Of a stretch of DNA of 64,000 nucleotides, positions 47,160-55,692 are shown in pieces. The translations under genes and the position numbers were made by a program. The notes beneath the pieces are model-generated. The model did not search any database. It was not told the origin of the DNA and was given only the letters and a program-made list of their open reading frames with translations. Source of the stretch: Vicinamibacteraceae bacterium. Lineage in GTDB: Bacteria > Planctomycetota > Phycisphaerae > Phycisphaerales > UBA5793. Within the stretch, counting starts at the first letter, position 1, and every line of letters starts with the position of its first letter. The stretch lies in assembly GCA_011525805.1 (NCBI GenBank), contig WYBR01000003.1, positions 1-64,000 on the forward strand. Reading direction: 5' to 3'.

Positions 47160-48769
47160 GGCGTCACCTCCGCGGCGCGGCCGGCGGCGAGTTGGGCCGA
47201 AGTCGCCCGGTACTTCGCCACCTCGTCGAGCGCCCCAGGCCCGAGCACGGCGACGATGTACTCATCCGGATCGGCCAGTTGCCTCCCGGCGCGGAAGGCG
47301 ATTTCGTACACCGGCTGGGCGCCGAAGCCCAGGAAGAGCGCCACCAGCACCAGCAGCGTCGCCCCGGCGTACGCCGGCCGCAGCGAGCCGCGGTTGGGCA
47401 GGTTCTCCGGCGTGCGCTCGATCGCCGCCGCCTGCGGCGACCAGAAGCAGTAACTCCAGATCTTGAGCATCGAGAGGAGCGTCAGCGCGCCCGTCAGCAG
47501 GCCGAAGATCGACAGCCACCAGCGCGTGTCCCAGCCCTCGCGGACGATGACAAGTTTGCCGAAGAACCCGCTCAGCGGCGGCAGGCCGACGAGGCTCATC
47601 GCGGCGATGAAGAAGACCAGCGCGAGGTACCAGTCGCGTCGCAGCAGGCCGCCCGAGCGGTCGAGATCGTCGGTGCCCGTGTGCCGCTCGATGATGCCGC
47701 AGCACAGGAAGAGGCAACTCTTCACGACCATGTGCTGGATCATGTAGAAGAGGCACCCCGCCAGCGCGATCTGCGTCATCAGCGCCAGCCCGAAGACCAT
47801 GTACCCGACCTGGCTGATGACGTGGACGGCGAGGATGCGGCGGATGTTGTGGTGCGAAACCGCCCCGAGCACGCCGAGGAACATCGTGAACGCGGCCGAG
47901 ATCGCCAGAATCGGCATGACGATCTTCGCCGCGTCCGAGCCCCCGTGCGCGAAGATCATCGGAAAGGTGCGGGCGATGGCGTAGATGCCGACCTTCGTGA
48001 GCATCCCGGCGAAGAGGCCCGCGATCGACACGTTGCAGGTGTAGTAGGTGTCGGGAAGCCAGAACCACAGCGGGAAGATCGCGCCCTTGAGGCCGAAGAC
48101 CAGCAGCAGCGCGATCGAGAGAGCGGCGAACCCCGGCGGCAGCGCCCGACCCTGCGCCTGGCGCTCGGCCACGAAGAGCGCGAGGTCGGCGAAGTTGAGC
48201 GTCCCCGTCATGCCGTAGACCAGCCCCGCCCCGATCACGAAGACCGTCGAGCCGATCAGGTTGAGCAGCACGTACTTGTACGCCTGCGTCATCTGCAGCC
48301 GCGTCCCGCCGAACGTCAGCAGGCAGTACGAGGCCATGAGCATGATCTCAAACGAGACGAAGAGGTTGAAGAGGTCTCCCGTCAGGAACGCCAGGTTCAC
48401 GCCGAACATCAGCAGTTGCACCAGCGCGTGGAAGTAGCGCTTCTCCGCCGTCGGCTCGACGGTCGAGAACGAGTGAACGTAGCACCCCAGCGCCACGAGC
48501 GAAGACGCGGCGAGGAGCAGGCCCGAGAGGCTGTCAAAGACGACCGAGATGCCGAAGGGCGCCGGCCAGGCCCCCATCTGCGAGACGAGAATGCCCGTCG
48601 GATGCGACCGCAGATGGACAAGCAGGCCGACCGCGAGCGCCGACGTGGCGAGGAAACTCAGCACGCCGAGCACGCGCGCGATCTGCACGCGCTGCTTGAG
48701 CAGCACGCCGATGACGCCCGTTCCCATGGGGATCGCGACGAAGAGGATGATGAGGTTCTCGAGTTTCAT
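47156..48769 (-). CDS. mrpD: Mrp antiporter subunit D
   Basis: A 537-residue subunit of the NuoN/MrpD type. The family features are visible: LTGDLFNLFVSFEIMLMASY with the key Glu, then LLVFGLKGAIFPLWFWLPDT with the key Lys, and LAVHVISQVGYMVFG. It probably forms one of the two ion-translocating channels together with MrpA. It belongs to the operon; only 4 bp separate it from mrpC. Confidence 0.95.
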   Translation of the reverse strand: MKLENLIILFVAIPMGTGVIGVLLKQRVQIARVLGVLSFLATSALAVGLLVHLRSHPTGILVSQMGAWPAPFGISVVFDSLSGLLLAASSLVALGCYVHSFSTVEPTAEKRYFHALVQLLMFGVNLAFLTGDLFNLFVSFEIMLMASYCLLTFGGTRLQMTQAYKYVLLNLIGSTVFVIGAGLVYGMTGTLNFADLALFVAERQAQGRALPPGFAALSIALLLVFGLKGAIFPLWFWLPDTYYTCNVSIAGLFAGMLTKVGIYAIARTFPMIFAHGGSDAAKIVMPILAISAAFTMFLGVLGAVSHHNIRRILAVHVISQVGYMVFGLALMTQIALAGCLFYMIQHMVVKSCLFLCCGIIERHTGTDDLDRSGGLLRRDWYLALVFFIAAMSLVGLPPLSGFFGKLVIVREGWDTRWWLSIFGLLTGALTLLSMLKIWSYCFWSPQAAAIERTPENLPNRGSLRPAYAGATLLVLVALFLGFGAQPVYEIAFRAGRQLADPDEYIVAVLGPGALDEVAKYRATSAQLAAGRAAEVTP

Positions 48770-48773
48770 GGGT

Positions 48774-49157
48774 TCAGGCGCCTTGCATCGCCTCCGCGGC
48801 GAGTTGTTCGACGTTCAGCGTGCCCGCCTTGCGCGACGTGAGCACGAGCAGCGAAAGCAGGAACGCCATGACGGCGAAGCCGATGACGATCGCCGTCAGG
48901 ATGAGCGCCTGGGGCAGAGGATCGACGATGCTGCTCATCGGGCGCGCCGCGTCGAACGCCTCCGTCAGGATCGGCGCCCCCTTGAGCAGTTGCGGTTCGT
49001 GGCGCACGGGTGTGCGGCTCATGGCGATGATGCTCAGGTTCGCCGCGTGCCCGAGCAGGAACACGCCCATGGCGATGCTCTTGAGTTCGCGCCCGGTCAT
49101 CAGGTAGATGCTCACCGCGAAGGTGACGGCGACGCAGATGGAGAGAATGATGGTCAT
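48774..49157 (-). CDS. mrpC: Mrp antiporter subunit C
   Basis: A 127-residue MnhC/NuoK-like subunit with three transmembrane helices. It contains YLMTGRELKSIAMGVFLLGH, then AANLSIIAMS, and a late DPLPQALILTAIVIGFAVMA, which is characteristic. It is followed by mrpD with a 4-bp gap and overlaps mrpB. Confidence 0.93.
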   Translation of the reverse strand: MTIILSICVAVTFAVSIYLMTGRELKSIAMGVFLLGHAANLSIIAMSRTPVRHEPQLLKGAPILTEAFDAARPMSSIVDPLPQALILTAIVIGFAVMAFLLSLLVLTSRKAGTLNVEQLAAEAMQGA

Positions 49158-49582
49158 TCCAGTTCCTCGCTCAGTTGCGTGATCATCCCCACCCCCACCC
49201 CGACCACCACGAGCATCACGCCGAGGTCAAACGCCATCGCCGACGCGTAGTGGAACGGGTGCGAGGAGAAGGGCAGGTGAAACTCGCCGACAGCCGAGCG
49301 CAGGAATGGCTCGCCGAGCAGCAGCGGGATGACGCTCGTGCCCAGCGCCAGCCCGAGCCCCAGGAAGATAAGGACTCGCGGATGGACGGGCATGAGGCGC
49401 AATTGCGCCAGCGCGCCATGGGACATGCGGTAGGTGCAGATCGCGGTCGCGAAGATCATGCCGCCGATGAACCCGCCGCCCGGCTCGTGGTGCCCCTTGA
49501 GCATCGCGTACATGGCGTAGAGCAGCGTGATGGGCAGGATCAGCCGCATCGAGTTGCGCAGGACTGGTGAGGAGATGGTCAT
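49154..49582 (-). CDS. mrpB: Mrp antiporter subunit B
   Basis: A 142-residue MnhB/MrpB subunit with four transmembrane helices. The family motif HHEPGGGFIGGMIFATAICT is present. The start overlaps the mrpA stop by 4 bp. Part of the same operon. Confidence 0.93.
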   Translation of the reverse strand: MTISSPVLRNSMRLILPITLLYAMYAMLKGHHEPGGGFIGGMIFATAICTYRMSHGALAQLRLMPVHPRVLIFLGLGLALGTSVIPLLLGEPFLRSAVGEFHLPFSSHPFHYASAMAFDLGVMLVVVGVGVGMITQLSEELE

Positions 49583-52056
49583 CGCGCGGCCCCTCCGGCG
49601 ATCTGTTCTTCGAATTCAAGTTGGGTCGGCATGGGCTTGCGCCGCGGGAACAGCGAGAAGACGCCCAGGGCGGCGATCGAGAGCACCGTGATCTCGCCGA
49701 GCGTGTCAAACCCGCGGAAGTCCACGAGGATGACATTGACGATGTTCCGTCCGCCGCCGCCGCGGCCGTCCGTCGCCTCGGTCCCGGTGTAACTGTGCCG
49801 GGCGAACCACTCGCCGAGTTTCGGCTCGGCGCCGCTCTGGGCCGCGACGAGCGTGAGCCAGCCGATCGCCACGCCCGTCAGCGTTCCCAGCGTGAAGCGC
49901 CACCAGCGCCCCGACGCCCGATCCGTCTCCTTCGTATCCGGCAGCAGGCGCAGCACCAGCACGAAGAGGATGACCGAGATGATCTCGAACATCAGTTGCG
50001 TCAGCGCGAGGTCCGGCGCCTGGTAGAGCAGGTACATGCCCACGACGCTGAACCCGCACGAGCCGAGGATGATGACGCGCACGACGCGCGACTGCACGAT
50101 GGGCATGAGGATCGCCGTGGCGCAGATGATCACGCCGAGCAGCACGCCCGGAATGAATTCAAACGCCGACTCCACCGCCGGCCAGCGCAGCATCTCGGGA
50201 TCGAGGGCCATCGACGCGACGTACGCGCCGAGGAACGCGAGCAGGACGAAGATGATGTAGTGGCGGAACCGCCCCGTCTGCACCGTGCGGAACGCCCGCC
50301 CGCCGCCCGTCACCGCCAGCCAGTACATCGCCGGGTAGATCCGGTCGTGCATATCCACGATCGCGCCGCGCATCAGAGGACTGAGCCCGACGGCCGCGCC
50401 GATCGCCATGCACGCGAGCGAGACGTACAGCGGCAGGGTCGGGTGCATGAAGGCGTGCAGCGCCGTGGGGATCGCCTCCGCCGCGTGCGATTCGAGGGGC
50501 GCGAACCACTGCCCCCACAGCCCCGGCGCCAGGCCGCCGACGTATTGCAGCAGCACCAGCGCCAGGCCGGGAATCCAGATGAGGTGCGCCCACGGGCCGT
50601 GCTCATGCTCGCCGTGACCGTGCGCGTGATCGTCATGCTCGTCGTGCGCGCCATGCGCCGCGGCTGGTTTCATCCCGCCCGGCCAGCCCATCAGCGTCGT
50701 CAGCAGCCGCACGAAGATCGCGACGTTGCACACCGCCGTGACTGCCGCCATCGCCATGAGCAGCATCCACCACGGGCCGATCGACTCCTGCGCGTGGTAG
50801 ATGGCGTAGAGGAAGAACTCCTTGGCCTGGAAACTGATCGTCCCCGGACCCGCCGCGAGCGCGTAACCCGCCAGGAGCATGGTGATGACCATCGCCGGCC
50901 GCTTGCGGATCGCGCCGCCCAGTTGCGTGATGTCGCGCGAAATGTAGTGCCCCAGCGCCCCGGCGATGATGAACAGCGGAGCCTTGTAGAATGCGTGGTT
51001 GGCGATCTGCGTGATGTCCCACTCGATGTTCGCGTGGCCGTGGTACTCGAGCGAGCCCAGCCCGTACATGCACATGAGCAGGCCCAACTGGCTCACTGTC
51101 GTGTACGCGAAGATGCGCTTCAGGTCGTGCTGGTTGAGGGCGATCGTCGCGCCCGCGACCATCGTGATCGCGCCGAGCGGGATGATGAGATCGCTCCACC
51201 ACTCCAGGGCCGCGAAGACGGGGAACATGCGGCCGGTGAGGAAGACGCCCGCCTTGACCATCGTGGCCGAGTGCAGGAAGGCCGAGACCGGCGTCGGGGC
51301 CGCCATGGCGCCGGGGAGCCAGTAGTGGAACGGCCATTGGGCGCTCTTCGTCGCCGCGCCGAAGAGCATCAGGATGAACGACCAGACAATGAGCGGATCG
51401 CTCACGTCGATGCGACCGGCCCCTGCGGAGAGCACTTCGCTCCACCGCCACAGGCCCCCGTCGCCGCCGGTCGCGTAGCCGAACATCAGCACGCCGCCCA
51501 TGAGGAACATCCCGCCCAGGCCCGTGGTGAAGAACGCCTGCATCGCGAGCTTCACGGCGTGGCGATCGTCGCGGTCCCACCCGATCAGGAGGAACGAACT
51601 GATGGACGTGAGTTCCCAGAACAGCACGGTGAGGAGCATGTAGTCGGCGAGGACGATGCCCATCATCGCCGTCGTGAAGAAACCGAGCGTCGGGAAGAAG
51701 CGGAACAGCGCGGCCTCGTCGCGCCCGAAGTAGCCGCGCGCATAGAGCACGATCAGCGCGCCGATGCCCGAGACGAGCAGGCCGAAGAACCCGCCCAGCC
51801 CGTCGGCAAGGAACGACAGGTTGAGATGCAGCACGGGGATCCACTCGATCACCGGCGTGGCGGCGGGCGCCTCCGGCGCCGAGACGCCGTGCGCCGCCAG
51901 GTGCTGCGCGAGGATGACGAAGGACGCGACCGGCCCGAGGAGCGCGATGAGCGTCCGGGCCGCGATCGCCCGCTTGGGCAGCCACAGCGTCGCGCACCCC
52001 AGCGCCGCCGGCGCGAGGATGCAAAGGAGCAGCCAGATCGTCTCTGAAGTGGTCAT
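49579..52056 (-). CDS. mrpA: Mrp antiporter subunit A
   Basis: The largest subunit (825 residues, NuoL-like), first gene of a complete seven-gene Na+/H+ antiporter cluster. Conserved features: VLFWELTSISSFLLIGWDRD, then MQAFFTTGLGGMFLMGG, and FLHSATMVKAGVFLTGRMFP. The C-terminal part, shared with MrpB/NuoJ-like sequences, includes VDFRGFDTLGEITVLSIAAL. A His-rich loop, HGAHDEHDDHAHGHGEHEHG, lies at about residues 467-487 and is not typical. All seven genes overlap or nearly touch, so they form one operon that would provide sodium extrusion and pH homeostasis. Confidence 0.96.
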   Translation of the reverse strand: MTTSETIWLLLCILAPAALGCATLWLPKRAIAARTLIALLGPVASFVILAQHLAAHGVSAPEAPAATPVIEWIPVLHLNLSFLADGLGGFFGLLVSGIGALIVLYARGYFGRDEAALFRFFPTLGFFTTAMMGIVLADYMLLTVLFWELTSISSFLLIGWDRDDRHAVKLAMQAFFTTGLGGMFLMGGVLMFGYATGGDGGLWRWSEVLSAGAGRIDVSDPLIVWSFILMLFGAATKSAQWPFHYWLPGAMAAPTPVSAFLHSATMVKAGVFLTGRMFPVFAALEWWSDLIIPLGAITMVAGATIALNQHDLKRIFAYTTVSQLGLLMCMYGLGSLEYHGHANIEWDITQIANHAFYKAPLFIIAGALGHYISRDITQLGGAIRKRPAMVITMLLAGYALAAGPGTISFQAKEFFLYAIYHAQESIGPWWMLLMAMAAVTAVCNVAIFVRLLTTLMGWPGGMKPAAAHGAHDEHDDHAHGHGEHEHGPWAHLIWIPGLALVLLQYVGGLAPGLWGQWFAPLESHAAEAIPTALHAFMHPTLPLYVSLACMAIGAAVGLSPLMRGAIVDMHDRIYPAMYWLAVTGGGRAFRTVQTGRFRHYIIFVLLAFLGAYVASMALDPEMLRWPAVESAFEFIPGVLLGVIICATAILMPIVQSRVVRVIILGSCGFSVVGMYLLYQAPDLALTQLMFEIISVILFVLVLRLLPDTKETDRASGRWWRFTLGTLTGVAIGWLTLVAAQSGAEPKLGEWFARHSYTGTEATDGRGGGGRNIVNVILVDFRGFDTLGEITVLSIAALGVFSLFPRRKPMPTQLEFEEQIAGGAAR

Positions 52057-52240
52057 GTCTTGACGTGAACTCCTTCAACCGGGATCAGCGGCGCTGTGCG
52101 TGCCGCCCGTTCCAAGTCCGGGAATACATCGTCAAAAAAAGAGGCCACCCGCGAAGAGACCGCGCCGCAGCCTCCAGATATCGCAAATTGACGTTCCCGC
52201 CTCCCGGCAGCGCAATTGTTGCGCGATCGCGGCCGCCCCG

Positions 52241-53755
52241 CTACTTCAGCATGAGGAACGTGCTGAGGGGCATCGTCACGATCCGCGGGTCATCCAAACG
52301 GGCTTCGTCCGTCTGCACGACCAGAAGGCCGAACGCGGAGTTGTTTGCCGCCTTTTCGATGAACGTCCGCAGCCCTTCGGTGTCCCGGAGCGGGTCGATC
52401 TTCTTCTGGTACTTGACCTCGACGGGGATGCGGCGCGTTCCGATGGTGATGACGTAATCGACTTCGGGCTGGTCCGGACGAGCGGGGAGATGGGCGACGT
52501 TGAGCGCGCTGATGGTGCTCAGCAGCGTGCCGGCAATGCTCTCGGCAATGCGCCCGGCCAGATCGCTCAAATGGGGTTCCCGAGCCAGCTCATCCGGCAC
52601 GAGCGGAATCGCCTCCTGGAGCCAACTGGCGCGCAGGGCGTGGTCGGCCAGGCAGATCTTCGAGTGGCCCTTCTTCTTCTTCAATCGCAACTCCAGCGGC
52701 GGCACGACGTGCAGGAGCATGGTATTGGCGAGAAACCGCAGGTAACTCGTAACACGCTGAACCCCGACATTGGCCTGCAACGCGCGCTGCACTTCTCGAG
52801 CCAGCGTCGCGGGGCCGGGCGACTGCCCGACGTAACGGCAGGCCAGACGGAACAGCTCCTCGAGGAGCGCCTCATCCCGTTTGCGCCCGCGCTCGCCGAC
52901 CCGCAGATCATGCTTGATGACCCGCTTGATCACCGTGTCGCGAAGTTCGCCCGCAAGGTGCGTCCAGCCGACATCAGGTCGATCGTGACCGATCGGATAC
53001 CCGCCCCGCTCCGAGAACCAGCGAAAGGCCCGGTCGCGCGACTCCGCGTGCTTCGCCCCTCGACGCGTCAACTCGATCCAGAAGTCGCGCTCATTGAGGG
53101 GCTCAAGCCCGTTGTCCGAGAGCATGGGCCCGCCGAGGTCCACTCCGTGAAACCGCGCGATCTCATTGAGCGACAGCACGCCGCAGTCAATCGTCGAGAT
53201 GCGTCCCGCGAGGCTGTCCCGCCCCATCTCCAGCCGGAGCGCGCTGCTCCCCGTCACGACGGCCTGCACGGTCGAATGATCGACGAGCGACTTGAGTTGT
53301 GCGTCCCATGCCTTGAGGTTTTGCACTTCATCGAAGAACAGGAAGGCCGGCCGGCCGGCGTGCGCCGCCTCGTTGAGCGTCGAATCGAGAATCGTGGCCG
53401 CGTACCACTCCACGAGCCGCAGAATCTTCTCCGACCGAAGGCTCTTGAGCGACTCCAGTTCGTCGAACTGGACCCTGAAAACCCGGTTCGGCGCCACGCC
53501 GCGCGCGAGAAGATCGGAGATCACCTGCTCAAGGGCGATCGTCTTGCCGATTCGGCGAGGCCCCCGCACCAGAACGATCGGCGCCAGGTTCCGTTCCAGC
53601 CGACGGTGAATCGCGTCGACGAGGAACCGCCGCGTCTCCGGCAGGCGCTTCATCTTCTTGCGCTCCCACCACGGATTCATGAAGCGAAGGTCGCTGACCA
53701 GATCGGCGCTAAGGCCGTGAATAGGGAACAAGGAGGGATCGACCGCTTCGCTCAC
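52241..53755 (-). CDS. AAA ATPase with DUF4143 domain
   Basis: A 504-residue protein of the AAA_14/DUF4143 class. The P-loop is VLVRGPRRIGKT (about residue 64) and Walker B is AFLFFDEVQNLK (about 140). Sensor and arginine-finger-like elements follow (VVTGSSALRLEMGRDSLAGR). The C-terminal DUF4143-like part has a restriction-endonuclease-like core VDYVITIGTRRIPVEVKYQK, whose D-x(n)-EVK pattern suggests a PD-(D/E)xK fold. Members are mobile, widespread and often counted as toxin-like or defence-associated; the function here is not established. The upstream 184 bp of the mrp operon show no gene. Confidence 0.88.
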   Translation of the reverse strand: MSEAVDPSLFPIHGLSADLVSDLRFMNPWWERKKMKRLPETRRFLVDAIHRRLERNLAPIVLVRGPRRIGKTIALEQVISDLLARGVAPNRVFRVQFDELESLKSLRSEKILRLVEWYAATILDSTLNEAAHAGRPAFLFFDEVQNLKAWDAQLKSLVDHSTVQAVVTGSSALRLEMGRDSLAGRISTIDCGVLSLNEIARFHGVDLGGPMLSDNGLEPLNERDFWIELTRRGAKHAESRDRAFRWFSERGGYPIGHDRPDVGWTHLAGELRDTVIKRVIKHDLRVGERGRKRDEALLEELFRLACRYVGQSPGPATLAREVQRALQANVGVQRVTSYLRFLANTMLLHVVPPLELRLKKKKGHSKICLADHALRASWLQEAIPLVPDELAREPHLSDLAGRIAESIAGTLLSTISALNVAHLPARPDQPEVDYVITIGTRRIPVEVKYQKKIDPLRDTEGLRTFIEKAANNSAFGLLVVQTDEARLDDPRIVTMPLSTFLMLK

Positions 53756-53797
53756 GTCCAGAGACTACACCCAGCGGAGGTCAGAGACAACACCGCC

Positions 53798-55240
53798 TCA
53801 CCCCACCGGCAGAACACGCTGCAGCCGCTGCACCACCGCCGCGATCACCTCCACCGCCGCGTCAACCTCCTCATCCGTCGTCTCCTCCGCGAGGCTGAAG
53901 CGGATCGAGCCGTGCGCGAGGCGCTCCTCAACGCCCATCGCCAGCAGGATGGGCGAAGGATCGAGCGAACCGCTGCTGCACGCCGCACCCGCCGAAGCGC
54001 ACACGCCGCGCTCGCTCAGCCCCATCAGGATCGCCTCCGCTTCGAGGCGGTCGAACGCGATGTTGGTCGTGTTCCACATCCGCCGACTCGGATCGGTCGC
54101 GCCATTCACGACGCTGCCGGGCACGCGCTCGAGGATGAGCCGCTCGAGCCGGTCCCGCCGCGCCGCCGTCGCCCGCGCGGCCGGATGCAGTGAACTCACC
54201 ACACAGGGCACAGAGAGATTCTCTGATTTGGATTGATCCGCCTCCTCCCCCGCTTCTCTCGGCGCTCTCTGCGATGAAGACTCCTCACTCTCTCCCTGCC
54301 CTCCCCGTGCTCTTCCCTCGACCCTGAGCGGCTCGGGACCGAAGGGCTGTGCCCTCTGTGGTGAAGTTGGATTCGAGAATCTCGACAGAGCCAACTCCGC
54401 CGCGACGCCCAGGCCGATGATGCCGGGCACATCTTCCGTCCCCCCACGGCGCTCGCGCTCGTGCGGCCCGCCGACGATCTGCGATTGCAGCCGCACGCCG
54501 CGGCGCACAAACAGCCCGCCGATCCCCTTTGGCCCGTGGAATTTGTGCCCCGCGAAACTCAGCAGATCCACGCCCAGCGCCCGCGCATCCGTGGGCAACT
54601 TGCCCACCCACTGCACCGCATCGGTGTGGAAGAGCGCTTTGCGGTCGATCGCCTTCGCCGCCGCAACCAGGTCCGCGAGCGGCTGGATCACGCCCGTCTC
54701 GTTGTTCGCCCAGATGATCGAGATGAGCGCGACGCGGCCGTCGTGCGACCGCATCGCCGATGCAAGATCATCCGGCGTCACCAGCCCCGCGCGCGACACG
54801 GGCAGGCGCACAATGGTGAAGCCCTCTTTCTCCAGTCGCTCCATCGCCTCGCGCACCGCCGAGTGCTCGACCGGTGTGGTGATGATGACATCACGAGCAA
54901 GGTGGATTCCACCCCCTCCCCCGGCTCTGCGGGAAAGGGCCGGGTTGGGGGTCCTCTCCTGCTCTCCTGCTCTCCTGCTCAACTCTCTGTGAGCCACTCC
55001 AAAGATCGCCAGGTTGCACGACTCCGTCCCGCTGGAGGTGAAGACAATCTCCGCCGGCTGCGCGATCAAGAGCCGCGCCACGGTTTCGCGCGCCAGTTCC
55101 ACCTTCGCCCGCACCTGCTGGCCGAAGCGATGCACGCTCGACGGGTTGCCCCAGTCGGCGCGCATCGCCTCCGCGACGGCTTCGACAACCTCCGCCGCCG
55201 GCCGCGTCGTCGCGTTGTGATCGAGATAGATCGCCCGCAT
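53798..55240 (-). CDS. Cysteine desulfurase (IscS/NifS type) with two repeat-derived insertions
   Basis: A class-V PLP enzyme that takes sulfur from cysteine for Fe-S clusters and tRNA thiolation; 480 residues, about 80 more than usual. The family core is intact: YLDHNATTRPAAEVV, TSSGTESCNLAIFG, the PLP-Lys in SFAGHKFHGPKG (K233) and the active Cys in SAGAACSSGS (C421). Two stretches lie outside the family: about residues 86-115 (Arg/Gly-rich) and about 287-351 (Glu/Ser-rich). They match sequences of dispersed repeats (54898-54990 and 54195-54370), inserted in frame. Whether the enzyme is active is not proven. The gene ends near the ATPase gene. Confidence 0.9.
   Translation of the reverse strand: MRAIYLDHNATTRPAAEVVEAVAEAMRADWGNPSSVHRFGQQVRAKVELARETVARLLIAQPAEIVFTSSGTESCNLAIFGVAHRELSRRAGEQERTPNPALSRRAGGGGGIHLARDVIITTPVEHSAVREAMERLEKEGFTIVRLPVSRAGLVTPDDLASAMRSHDGRVALISIIWANNETGVIQPLADLVAAAKAIDRKALFHTDAVQWVGKLPTDARALGVDLLSFAGHKFHGPKGIGGLFVRRGVRLQSQIVGGPHERERRGGTEDVPGIIGLGVAAELALSRFSNPTSPQRAQPFGPEPLRVEGRARGGQGESEESSSQRAPREAGEEADQSKSENLSVPCVVSSLHPAARATAARRDRLERLILERVPGSVVNGATDPSRRMWNTTNIAFDRLEAEAILMGLSERGVCASAGAACSSGSLDPSPILLAMGVEERLAHGSIRFSLAEETTDEEVDAAVEVIAAVVQRLQRVLPVG
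54195..54370. repeat. CACAGAG-type inverted repeat element inside the desulfurase gene
   Basis: The left arm is CACCACACAGGGCACAGAGA (54197-54216) and the right arm is CTGTGCCCTCTGTGGTGAAG (54349-54368). The interior is about 130 bp. The same arm family bounds the 43653-43801 element upstream of the repressor. It encodes about 65 extra residues in frame. Confidence 0.8.
54898..54990. repeat. CCCTCCCCCGGC-type repeat inside the desulfurase gene
   Basis: The core, 54911-54952, begins ACCCCCTCCCCCGGCTCTGC and continues to GGGTTGGGGGT. It is a diverged copy of the element at 19199-19239. It adds about 25-30 residues to the enzyme at residues 86-115, without a frame break. Confidence 0.75.
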
Positions 55241-55344
55241 GGCGGAGAATCATAGATCGCAGCGCGGCAGCGCCCGCTGGAGCCAGTCGCCGTCGCGCAC
55301 GACCAGCGTCAGGGAGGGTGCACGCAGGGCGGCGTGGCGCTTTC

Positions 55345-55629
55345 GCCCCGGAGGGGCGCCAGTGTGTAGCCACGGGTGGAGCGAGCCGAGGCGCAACCCG
55401 GCGAGTGGAACCCGTGGGCGGCGGCGCGCAAAGATTCCACCGCCCCGGAGGGGCGGAAGAGGTGTGCGCATCGCTGCACGCACAGGACGGACGAAAGCGC
55501 GCGCCTGGACTTCGACCCTCTCCATCGCCCCATCCGGGGCGAATCGAATCGAAGAGCGCCCGCATCCACGGGTTCCGCGATGCGAAGCATCGCTCCACCC
55601 GTGGCTACACTCCCGAACCCCTCCGGGGT
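55345..55629. repeat. Inverted pair of GTGTAGCCACGGGTGG repeats
   Basis: The left copy (55345-55421) contains CGCCCCGGAGGGGCG, then GTGTAGCCACGGGTGGAGCG and an end ...GGAACCCGTGG. The right copy (55566-55629) is its reverse complement: CCACGGGTTCCGCGATGCGA, then GCTCCACCCGTGGCTACAC and CCCCTCCGGGGT. The 452-bp gap 55241-55692 is mainly this. Frames across it are Arg/Pro-rich, and no gene is supported. Confidence 0.85.
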
Positions 55630-55692
55630 CAAGTCCAACAACTCCAATCCCGTGCCATAAGCCTGGACTACAGGCGCACCGCCCACTTTGAC

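Noticed and set aside
49567-52047. A long plus-strand frame opposite mrpA, and similar ones opposite mrpD and the sensor kinase
   Set aside because: Composition is typical of GC-rich shadows (Arg, Glu, His), with no motif; the minus-strand genes have clear family motifs.
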